Below the pieces are notes generated by a model. That model ran no database searches. It was not told the DNA's origin and saw only the letters and a program-made list of their open reading frames with translations. From Glossina fuscipes (Eukaryota; Arthropoda; Insecta; Diptera; Glossinidae), in NCBI RefSeq assembly GCF_014805625.2, contig NW_023998414.1, forward strand, positions 8,837,914 through 8,901,913: a stretch of DNA of 64,000 nucleotides, read 5' to 3'. Positions 40,709-51,400 of the stretch are shown here, one piece after another. Position numbers and translations under genes: made by a program. Every line of letters begins with the position of its first letter. The stretch's first letter is position 1.

Positions 40709-40890
40709 ATGGCAGGCGAACAGGCAGAGACAAGCAGTAAGCAAATCACATCGAGACAAATAATAAAACCAATTGTAAAACCAAGTCATACTGACAATTT
40801 GTTAGAAAAGATTGTAACTCAGAGGGCTGCCGCATTACAAGAAGCGAGAAAGCAAATACATTTCAATCAATTAAGAAGACAAAAAAAATA
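40709..40890 (+). CDS. Unidentified open frame, possible 5' coding exon (doubtful)
   Basis: The frame begins MAGEQAETSSKQITSR and continues with IVTQRAAALQEARKQIHFNQ before entering TA and A tracts. The first 60 residues are hydrophilic and unlike the Phe/Lys artefacts elsewhere. An AG directly precedes the ATG, and a GTAAGC donor lies 28 nt inside the frame, so a tiny exon is conceivable. No plus-strand partner exons or homologous domain are recognisable. Confidence 0.2.
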
Positions 40891-41290
40891 TATATATATA
40901 AGAAAAAAAAAAAAAAAATTGCATATACCTTTTCTAAATACATATTCTTTTCTTGCTCTCTTCCTTTTCTTCGTCTTCTTCTTGTTCTTGTTACCAGTTG
41001 CCTTTGTTTAACCGCAAAGCCTGATACCAAAACAAGGACGAGTGTAAAGAACTGAAATTAACATAAGAAATTGCTTTATCTCATTCTTCTTCGAAATCGC
41101 TTTTCAAGCTATTACCGCTTCTTAAGTTAATCAAGCAGAGCATATATCATAAGTTTCGTAACCGTATAACACTGTTTTCTCTTTTCATTTTTAAATTCAA
41201 AATTAAATGCCCAAGACAGACGTATGCGTGAACGAGGCCAACTTGTATCTGACATTTTTACAAGAATTTCAATAAATAATTTTCAAAAAA

Positions 41291-41294
<4 letters not shown>

Positions 41295-41344
<50 letters not shown>

Positions 41345-41360
41345 TCTCTCTCTTTCTCTT
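41295..41360. repeat. (CT)n microsatellite
   Basis: About 60 bases of CT repeats with one TATCT interruption. It lies immediately upstream of the mariner fossil. Confidence 0.95.
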
Positions 41361-41424
41361 CCTCTTCCGTTTTCCCTTTGCAGAATGTTGCCTAAACGAC
41401 AAGATGTCACCAGATATTACTGAA

Positions 41425-41870
41425 GATTGGAAAATAGTAAGATCTGAAGGGCAACAGTTTTGTTGTAGATATGATGGGATCAGCAAGGTGTAGTGTTCCT
41501 AATCGAATGAAACTATCCACCGATGTCAGTTGGACAAACTGAACAATGTATTGTTCCAAAAAAGACCAGCAGTAGCGGTTAAAAGACCCAAAATCATGCT
41601 TTTGCATGACAACGCTCGGCCGCGCGATGCAAGGGTTGTCAAGTAAGTGTATCCTTGCACCTCGAATGGAGCATTCATACATAGCGCCTTGTGATTACCA
41701 CTTGTTCGGAAGAACGCTCCTGAAGAGGTGATGAAATATATAGATGATTGGATCGCTGAAAAATCAATATCGCTCCTTCGCCCTATGGCCAGAAAGTTGG
41801 GCAAAAATTGCACGAATTGAACGAAGGTATTTTCATTAGCATAGTGAGTGAGTCTCACTAGTATTGGGTG
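41425..41870 (+). pseudogene. Degenerate mariner transposase (catalytic region)
   Basis: Conceptual translation gives a line with CCRYDGISKV, SNETIHRCQLDKLNNVLFQK and KIMLLHDNARPR. The last carries the second catalytic Asp of the mariner DD34D triad. Further on are an LEWS segment, APCDYHLFGRT-like sequence, EEVMKYIDDWIAEK and MARKLGKN, matching the C-terminus. In-frame stops follow SKV and CS, and the third catalytic Asp region is deleted or scrambled. The copy is inactive. It is distinct from the 12.0 kb fragment. Confidence 0.8.
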
Positions 41871-41989
41871 TTTTTCACATAAGGAAGGATGCGAAGAAAA
41901 AAAGTCACCTATTATTCAAAATTAATGTTTTCTGGGATAAGCCTTTTACTTATTAACGTTATTTGAACTTCCCATTAGGTCCTTTAACC

Positions 41990-42405
41990 ATGATTTAAGA
42001 CGAGCGTAGCAATGGTCATGTTATAGTTTTGGTATGCATTGAAGGCAATGGGATCGGAAAATTGGTGTTTATGGTTGGCATTCTAAACGAGGGGAACTAT
42101 TTAAGGATATTGAAGGAAGATTGGAAGGAAAGTGCGGTCCGACTTTGTATTTCAGAAACATTCAAATTCTACCGAGATAACGGCCCCAAGCATAAGACCC
42201 GCTTAATTGAAAAATTGCTCTTAGTGCTTCACCCAGGCATGAATCCCATCACAAATAAGTGAAATGCATTAGACCGCCGCATCCAAAAAAACAGTCAAAA
42301 TATGAAAAATAAACCACAAGAAGAATGGATAGATAAGATAGCTGCAAGAGCTGGCAAAAGAAAAATTATACCGAATATGTGACAATGTTTCCTACCCTTT
42401 AATTT
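41990..42405 (+). pseudogene. Tc1-like transposase fragment
   Basis: The frame contains GHVIVLVCIEGNGIGKLVFM, VGILNEGNYLRILKEDWKES and FKFYRDNGPKHKTRL. The Asp in YRDNGPKHK corresponds to the second catalytic Asp of Tc1-like DDE transposases. A stop follows NPITNK where a Pro-Asp-Leu-Asn-Pro-Ile-Glu-Asn block would be expected. A recognisable tail continues (DRRIQKNSQNMK, EEWIDKIAARAG). It starts about 120 bases after the mariner fossil on the same strand. Confidence 0.82.
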
Positions 42406-42449
42406 TCTTGGCCAACCGCTACTATGAATTAATTTGCTTCATAAAATAT

Positions 42450-43193
42450 TGAAACTTGAACTTTTTTCCGAAGGAATTACTTCGCATGAGAAATCTTATA
42501 CGGGGTGGGATTCAAGAAATGGACCCGTGCAGTTCAAATTCAGTTCACTTATTTGTTACGTCAGACTACGTTATGAACAAATTTTCATAATCGAATATTA
42601 ACAATCAGACCTTTTGGGCGTACAAGAATTTACATTTTCTGAGAATCCTTACATACGAATAAATCCAGGAAATAGACCTACGTGATCCAATTTCGGTAGG
42701 GTAGACTTCTTTATCAATTTTGATCATCCAATATTGAAAATTACACATTTCCACTATATAAGAAAGAGAGAGCGCCAAAAAAAAAAATGGTTCCAGCTGA
42801 ATCAAGTTTTTCATACCATTTTAGAATATCGAAATACTACTGCTACTTAGCGACGTTTGTCGGGAAATTTTGAAAATTGCAATTTTCTTCCATACACCGA
42901 CCGATCTTTCAGAATAAGGCGTTATACAGGGAATGGTTTAATGAGTGGACCAAAAACACGCAAGTGTACTAAATTTCATTAAAATATTTTGCAAATTTTC
43001 ATCTGGGGATTGAGCACAAAAATACATGGATAGGTTATAGAGGGACAGACAAGCTTCGATCAATTCAGAAAGTGATTCTAAAAATATTCTAAATCGGTCT
43101 ATAAAATGGCGGTCCGTCTTAAATCATTTTGAGTTTTATGTAAGTCAGCACAAGCTTAATATACCCTCTACCACAAGTGGTGTAGGGTATAAA
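42450..43193 (+). repeat. Dispersed hairpin-end repeat family, copy with intact terminal hairpin
   Basis: Shared blocks include GGGTGGGATTCAAGAAATGG, TATCGAAATACTACTGC, AATAAGGCGTTATACAGGG, ACATGGATAGG and ATCAATTCAGAAAGTGATTC. The end ATATACCCTCTACCAC-AA-GTGGTGTAGGGTATA forms a near-perfect hairpin followed by AAAAATAAAAA. Confidence 0.7.
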
Positions 43194-45185
43194 AATAAAA
43201 AAAAAATAAAAAAAAAAATTTAAATTGTTTTACATGCTACTAACGCATATGACGTTAAAACTTTTTGAATATGTCGTAATCGTTTCTTTGTTTTAAATTT
43301 CTCTGCGGTTCATGATCAATTGAAAGAACAATTTTTTCACACAATCAAGTTATTTCATGAACACTCAACTAATCGCTTTAAAAATTATATTATATATTAG
43401 AAATTTTTGTTGTTGTTGATGTTGCTTTAATTTGTTGTTTGCCTTAATTTGATTTTTTTTTTTTTTTTTTTTGTTATATTTTCCTAAGGTTGTAAAATTT
43501 ACATATTACAAGTGCGACCATATTTAGCATAAAAATGCGATGCGACACAAAGTCCAAGGACAAAAAACAATGCAAATTTCAAAGAGAGACTTTTCTTGTA
43601 AATTTTTAACAATTTTCGATGTTAATGGAAACATAGCGACACATTGTGTGACAATTCCTTTACAGTTACTCGAAAATAAATTAATTTTTGAAAAGCAGCT
43701 TTTAATAAATGTGTGTCGCCCAGTTTCAAAAGCATTCTTTTCATAGTACATTGTCTAAAACGTAGCGCAGTAATGGGATGAAACGAACATTGAATTTAAA
43801 AAATTCACAATTTGTATGGATGTGCATGTGAAACAATAAGAGAGAAAATGTTAATTTATCAAAAACAAACATTTTGACTTGGCAGCCTCAAGACAAACAC
43901 CGAAATCGTTTTTGATGCTTTTTACATATGACTCTTGGCTAATATTGCCGAGCTTTTCGATTTTGCCATCAAAGACAATGCAGCGATTTATTCATTGGGA
44001 ATATTCGCATGGAAAAAAAAAAATCGTTTGCAGAAAGTATGTAACTGAAACTATTATATAAATTAGTTGCATTCCATCATTCCTCTCCTGTCTGGTTTGT
44101 GTCCACAATCATATACGTGTGCATATGTAATGAAGAATGAAATTTGTAGCAATGTTTTCTCAAAAATAAGAAAGGTTTGCATCTTGGATACTTGCCATCT
44201 ACCTATTTACAAATATGTTTTATAAGTAAATATATATGTAAGAGCATATTCGGTTTCCAATCGGTTCGACGGGTTTCAGTAAAAATAGATGTACATTATC
44301 TCGAACCATCTAGCAAGGTGAACGTGTCCCAGGAGAAAATCATTGAAATCACAAACTTGTCACGGTTGACGGGCGCAGTAAATCCATTGTCAGTGGACTA
44401 AAGTCTTAATTTAATTAATTATTGAAGCTATGGCTTAATAAAATCGTAGCACTTCTTTTATTATTTTTGGATGCTATACGAACACAATCATAAATTTTTT
44501 TTTATGGAGATGGATTCTCTGTAATGGTGTAATCATGAAATCTAAACCTGAAAGAACCAGATAAGCCTGAAAGGCTTAATATTGTGCACAAATTGGTTTA
44601 ATCGCCGGCAGTAAGGCTTGTTGTACTTACACTCCAAGCAGCTATTATTTACCAAAATCGTAGCATATTTTTTTGCTATTGAAATGTCTTTATTTCTATC
44701 ATCTTTTATCGTATATTATTTATTTGTCCGTCCACACACATTCATTCATTCATAAGTGAACGATATTTAATTGATATCAATCAATCGAGATATGAATGTA
44801 GAGTGCAAAAAAACAAAAAAAAAAAAAAAAAATTTTTTTTTCCATTTTATATATAAATCATAGAAATTTCATAAGAAAGAAATCTTAATTGATTTATGCA
44901 GTAATTAATGAATTAAAGATTTGTTGTAACTTCATTTTTTAATTAAAAGAAAAGAATAAAGAAAAGCAAAGAAAAATGTACTTAAAATGTATTAAAATTG
45001 TGTAGCAATATATCGTAACCTAAACTATTTCGTATAATGTTTATATAAGATTTGAAGAGTATATCAATCAATTAATGTTAGTATTAATAATAACATTTTG
45101 TATGCAAAGATTGTTGTGTTAATTCTACTTAATTAAAATACATTACGAAGGTCTTTTTGGTCCGTTTTGTATCGTTATTATTATT
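43194..45185. other. Downstream region of the PAT-like gene; no gene assigned
   Basis: It contains T/A tracts (43448-43472, 44818-44832) and unassigned open segments at 43540-43746, 43870-44030 (minus; residues such as FDGKIEKLGNISQESYVKS) and 44270-44401 (plus). It probably includes the 3' UTR of the minus-strand gene near its right edge. Confidence 0.4.
44265..44443 (+). other. Unassigned open segment followed by AATAAA
   Basis: After a GGGTTTCAG acceptor-like site, the frame reads KIDVHYLEPSSKVNVSQEK and ends TGAVNPLSVD before a stop at 44401. AATAAA follows about 35 nt later. The layout resembles a terminal exon, but no partner exons or domain are recognised. Confidence 0.2.
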
Positions 45186-45197
45186 TTTATTTTTATT
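45186..45197 (-). terminator. Possible poly(A) signals of the PAT-like gene
   Basis: Two tandem AATAAA hexamers read on the minus strand, 25-36 nt after the stop codon. This would give an unusually short 3' UTR. Other AATAAA matches occur further down in this AT-rich DNA, so the real cleavage site may lie beyond 45000. Confidence 0.3.
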
Positions 45198-45221
45198 ATC
45201 GATACTTTCTTAATAGCGATT

Positions 45222-45475
45222 TTAAGAGAGGTCATCTTTACCGAAATGCGTAATTATTCCATATAGACTTTCGAATGAGCCGACGGCAAAGCCTAGCACT
45301 GCCAACACTAATATTAAGAAATTTTTGATATATGAGATGACATGCGGATATTTTCCTTCGCGTTGCGTTAGCATATCAATAACAGGCGGAAATACCAAAG
45401 CTAGTGCGGTTGAACAGAGAGCACCAATCAATGAGATAAACAGTCCTAAAGCGGGTACCAATAAAGCGATGCTCA
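45222..45475 (-). CDS. PAT-like gene, coding exon 7 (C-terminus and stop)
   Basis: The acceptor is CTTTTGCAG. Two bases complete a Leu codon, giving TLSIALLVPALG. The exon encodes the last two or three membrane segments and ends ..FGKDDLS before a stop codon. Overlapping AATAAA signals follow 25-36 nt downstream. Confidence 0.95.
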
Positions 45476-48400
45476 CTGCAAAAGAAAACGAACAGAAAAC
45501 AAGTAAAACCATTAATATACGATCATAGCGCATCATTAAATACCCTATATCACTCTACAGTTATTCAGATGACAGCTTTTCAAAATAAAACGTTACGCGG
45601 GAAGTGTTCGTAAAAGTGGTCCGATCCTCAATCATCCTCAATGGCTTTCTATCATCCCCTGGCTAAAGCATGTCGGTATAATAAAATTTCATTGAACTAT
45701 CTCAAATATCACGATCTGTTGGTTAAATATAGGACTATAAGACGGACAGACGGACAGGCAGACAAGTTAAGATCGATTTAGAATCACTTTCTTGCATTAT
45801 AGTAAACACATATATAATATGTATGTATGGGGAACTATCTCAACTCTTTGTGAGTGTTTAATACATACACACAAATTTAATATACGTCTTTATATATCCC
45901 TATAGATAAGCCAATTACTTAGGTGGTAAGGATCAAAATATTTCAATCGAAGCTAGCTCCTCAGCACGAAAAATAACAATAGGCCCGCAGAGAAATCAAA
46001 AAGGATGCACACTTATGTGATGCGGGCGATCGGGTAGAGAGCACATTAATCACTTACTACTAATTCAATATGTGGAAACACTCAACATTTTGGAGTTTCC
46101 TTTTTCCACCCTTTGGCAATCGAACCGAGTTCGAACCGAATCGAATCGAGTTTAGAACTGCAAACATTTCCTTGATACTGAAAATTTTTATGGCATTCGG
46201 CTTATCATTCAATTGCATCGAATAAGAGTTTAGCACCACAATCTTTCGAATTTAGCCGATAAAGCGAAGGCGTCTTTTTTTGACACAGAGAACTATACCG
46301 TTTTCCAAGCCGCTACAATAATTCATACATTTGCGTATGTACACCTTAAAGACAACAGTTTCAAATCAAAGGTGTCACTCAAGTTTGTTCAGTACCCCAC
46401 ACTCCTGCTTACTCTCTCTCTCTCTCTCTCTCTCTCTCCTGGAAAGCGGACTGAAACGACTTGTACTCCCATTTATTTATTTTCCATCTTTTACCTCATT
46501 TTATATAATAAATAATTAGTAATCCGAAAGATCGTACAACCGAATGCTTTAGACCTCATCAACAAAAAAAAAAAAAATAAATAAATTTAAGCAATAAATT
46601 TTAAGTTTTACTTACGGGTCACAATTGACATTAGAGTACGAAAACCTAAATTGATTAATAACGGGCTATGTATAAAACGACTCATCGCATGCGTCACAGA
46701 TGGCAACATTATTTGAATAGCGATATGAAATTGTAGGCAGTAACCAAACAGCACTCCCAACGATACCATAACCTGGACACTTATACCGCCCCTGTAATTA
46801 AAGTACACATATTAAACTTAACTTTTATAAAAATACATGCGAATGTATATGTGTGTGTGGGTGTGTGGGTGGGTGTGTATGTATGTGTGTAAATTCCATA
46901 AATGGTAGCATTGCTAAGAAAATTTCATCTTGTCAAGGGATGGATATCTGATTATATGATGACTTGTCTGTCTATAGAAACGTATTTGTTTGTAACCATC
47001 GCACGAACATTAAAAAAGTACGAGTCTATTTTTCTATACTTTCAAGTGTCCCGTTCAATTTGCAACGACTCACGATTCCTGAACGTTTCAGTAGAGTGAC
47101 AGCTCAAACTCAGTTGCGGTTACTCATCGTTTATCCTTTAGAGAAAATGGTCGCTATTATCCTTTCCCTTGTCAGGCCGAAGCGATCCTGTGATCGCCAA
47201 CGTCTTTCGATCTTTTTCTTTTCGAGGCTGCATTAAAGTCCAGGTCTGCGCTGCCAAGTTACAATCTCTGAAACATTTGAAGATCATCATACCTCAGACT
47301 ATCGCAGGTGTAACACAATTAATGTCGAACAGTCGGAGCAAGCTATCGTCTGCGGTGTACATATGCATGATATTCTGTTTAGAACATCATTGCAAAGTCT
47401 AAGCTTCAAAATTGTACTTCTCCTGAGGAGTATAGCTTTTCATGAAAAAACCCTTTTGTGATATACTCTCGACCATAATATCGATCTCGAAATTATGTTT
47501 TATTTATTTCCTTCTTATATGAAAATCTTTTTATCCTATGAACTTACCAAGTTTTTCCTAGATTTAAGCTTAAGCTTGCGGCAACTTGTTCACCCCATTT
47601 AGTATAACCAACGAATCCCGCCGATGTGAACATCGTGGTTACCTTCAAAAGACAGAATTTAAAGAAATTTTATTTGAAAAAAATTAGTAAACCATTTTCG
47701 TCCAAGTGCCTTCTTTCCTCTTTCCCCTTATCTCTTCCTTCCTGATATTCATTAACGATCATGTTTGTATAACAGAAAATCCTACCTATCCATTTGCCCT
47801 ATGTCATTTGTTTTCCTTCAATAAAAGAAGCGCATACAGCAAAGCGACACAAAACAAACGTTGATGCGCGATGAATGACACATGTAGTCGGGACTACAAA
47901 AAAACTTAATGTTTGAATGCGGCCAGGATAATAGGGTAAGCTTTAACGCCACCAAAACTCAAATTTGCCTCGTAAGGCGCAGCCATTCTCTTTTGATGGC
48001 GTCAGTGTGGAAGATTCGCAAACCTTGATATTCTGCTTATGCGAATACAAAACGATATCCATTGGACAGAATATGTGTTCATGGTATAGAAAGACGCTGC
48101 CAAGTGCTTAGACAAAAAATACTTTATTGCACCTAATATTCGTACCATTTACGTCACCTATACGCGGCCAAAATTAGATTATAACTCTAGTATATATGGG
48201 TGGGAGCATCCAAACTTTGTTTCGAATCCTTCAACCTTGCTTACAGTTAAACGCCGACGTGCTCATGGGCGACGGCACCCTTTTACATCCGCGTAATGCG
48301 GGCGTTGTTGTGCTTATGTATAGGTAAACAGGGCTTTCTCAGCGTTCCCGTCCACTCGTGGTGAAGCTACCTGCACACTGCACGACACACTACCGCGACA

Positions 48401-51400
48401 TGTTCTTTTTTCACTGTCAGTGATCTTTCTGACCTTACTTAATGTGTCAATTTCCACTACTCCTTCACTCCACGCTCGTCTTACTAAAACCCTTTCTGAT
48501 CACCACCGTGCCCACAGGTAAAGAAGAAAGTAACGACTGAATGACTGTCCATAAAAAAGAAAAAAACGCCAATAGATAAACAAGTTACATTCATGTACTC
48601 TTTGACCCCAAATGTTATACTTCTCTGAAGGAACGTTAGACGAACTCTTGCGTAAGATCGCAAGCGGATAGATAGATTTTTCTAAAGTTATTTGTAAAAT
48701 TATTTCGCATTAATGAACTGATTAACAGACACGATTAACTAATTGACTCGTTGATCACCCACAGATCGTTCGAACAGGAAAAAAGAGAAGAGTATAAAAA
48801 GTTCATGATTTGTCTTACTTAATAAACAGTTCCACTTATATATACGTGAAAAGAAAATGCTTTACTTACAACGAACATTCCAACATTTAATACGCCAAGA
48901 GGCTTATCGAAGTCCTCGGTCTTCTTCATGCAATTTTTAATGGGCAATACGAGAGCTATTCCTTCGAAGGCAAATATGGCCGTACCAAAGTATATGGCCA
49001 ATTCACGAGGCGATGTATACATACGACGTTCGCTAATAGGCGGTAAGCCATCTTTAATGGCATAATATAAAGTAATACCCAAGCCGAGAATCATGCATAG
49101 CGCAGCAAAAGCCGAAACAGGTGCCAAATATTTCAAATTCCTAATCAATATCGACAGCCAGATGGGTATAAAGCAAATGAGCATCAAAATGCGTACATCC
49201 ATGACTATATCATAGCCTAGAAGAATCTAAATGAAATACATAATTATATATAGAATGACTTATGATTTTATCAATGGATGCGCGCGCTTTACTTACCTTT
49301 TTAACATTTGTGCTGATAAAGACAAAATATATACAACAAAAACCCAACTGAGTTATACAAATGAATACGTTTACAGCAATCCTTACTGATTTTGACCATG
49401 TCCTAAGTTTGGTTGGACTATTCGCGAAACATAGCTCGACCGTTTCAGCAAAATCTGGATACTTTTCATCTCCGCTTATCGCTCGCATTCGGATCGAACA
49501 ATTCACCAACAAATGTTGACAATGTATACAAGCGAGGGCGAGTAATAATGTAAATGGCGTAGACACAGCGATACCGCCGTGCTTGAAAGCAAAACCCATA
49601 GCAAATAAACCTGGCCCAATGTTGCCCTTAAAAAGATGCACAATGGCCTGAAAGTAACTAAAAATTAGATAACAAAATATTTGCCTCAAGTCAAGAGAAA
49701 ACAAATAAAAATTGCTTTTACTTCGTCGGTTCCTCCTTATATGATTTTTCTTCCTCTTTCCTTAATTCGTCTGGGTCCATCTTGTGTCTGTTATTATTGT
49801 TAGTGAATTTTGGACTCGTGTGCGAATTTTCATTTCTTACGCTCGCCTAATTGATTGCAATAACAAGAAGGAAAGAAAAGAAAATTTATTTTAAAAATTT
49901 TAAATTTACTTTTAAAATTTACTTCTAATTGACACAATGATAACGAGAAATATTAACGAATGATTGAAGTGAACAGAATAAAAAAAAAGAGTAAGCAATT
50001 CAGAAAGTTATATTTGGCGGGATCCGATTCTCGCATACCCATCACTTTGTTTCTCGCAGACACACAGACGGTGAGGAGGACAGACGGACAGACGTGGCTA
50101 AATCAACTCCGAATTTCACGCTGATCAAGAACTTTAGATACTTTATAAGGTCTCCGAAGCATACCCTCATCTTACAGTGGTGGCTATAAAAAGCAACATA
50201 TATATATATATGTATATATGTACTGCTTTACAAACTACATTTTAAAATATCCAAGCGACGGTTTATGGTTCTCGATGCCGCATAGACTCAATCGTAGTTT
50301 AAACATGTTACTCGACCAAAATTTTGCGACGGAAAGTCTTGTTCTTCGATAGTATGAAATATGCATACTTCATCAACAGATGTAAACTCTATATTCGTTA
50401 AAGCGAGTGCATAATCGACAGCGTGAACTATAAGCCAGCCCATATTTGATTATATGACAGAGGAAGAGATTCACTCATAATATACGTAGATCGATAATCG
50501 CATCATTGTACGTAGGAAATATTTCAGTCAAATCGTATCTTTTTAAGATTTCTGTATTATTCTACAAACACAGGAAAACGTTGAGGAGAATTTGAAAGGT
50601 AAGCTTTGAGGGCATAATCCCGATTTGAACGGATTGAGCGATAAAAATATAAAACAAAGAAAAAGAGATGAGTGACCGCAGAATAGTGTGCTTGGTTCAT
50701 ATTTAAGATTCGCTGCCATACAAAAGGTACAAATTTTATTTATTTTTATAACATATTTGGATATGTGAATTGTGGATTTTCTTTCTCTATTTCTTTATTT
50801 ATTATAATTAGCTCTTTTTCTCATAATCATTGCGTGGGTTTTACTTTGTGATAATATTCGTTAAGATAAATCGTATATAAAAAAGAAAATTACTGTCATA
50901 ATCTATCATGTAATATTTATCACAATATCTACGCATATTAGTATTAATTGCATGTAATAAAGTGAAACATCAAACAAATTGTGGTTTTTTTTTTTGTAGC
51001 ATGAGAAAAAAAATCGTAGTTAACTTTTCTCTTTCTTTCGAGTAGCATGTATACCGTTGTTGACAGTGTAAATTTTCACTTAGTTAATCACGTTTAATTG
51101 AAACTGACAATGTCAACGATTTTTATTATTACTCGTTAACGTAACACATGGGCCCCGTTACTTATCTGCGTACCACTTTATATGTAGCTAAAATGCAATG
51201 CACATATATATATATATAAATATATACGTATATAAATTTAATTCAATTCAATTTAGAAAAATAAAAAAAAATTTTTTTTTGATATAGTGAAAGGATATAT
51301 ATTAAAATTGATCGCTTGTTTACTTCCTCAACATTAGCGGAGTGAGGAGGTATTGATTCGCCTTCGATTGGTATTTCTTGCCCTGTCGCAATAAGTTATT

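Noticed and set aside
41407..41858. Two minus-strand frames of 91 and 110 codons
   Set aside because: They lie opposite the mariner fossil, whose plus-strand reading carries recognisable transposase motifs.
45325..45528. 67-codon plus-strand frame
   Set aside because: It is antisense to the last exon of the transporter.
48500..48525. SINE-like tail (TTTCTGATCACCACCGTGCC) in intron 4
   Set aside because: It resembles the end of the SINE-like family, but it lies in the translated tail of the jockey-type fragment and lacks the head and body.
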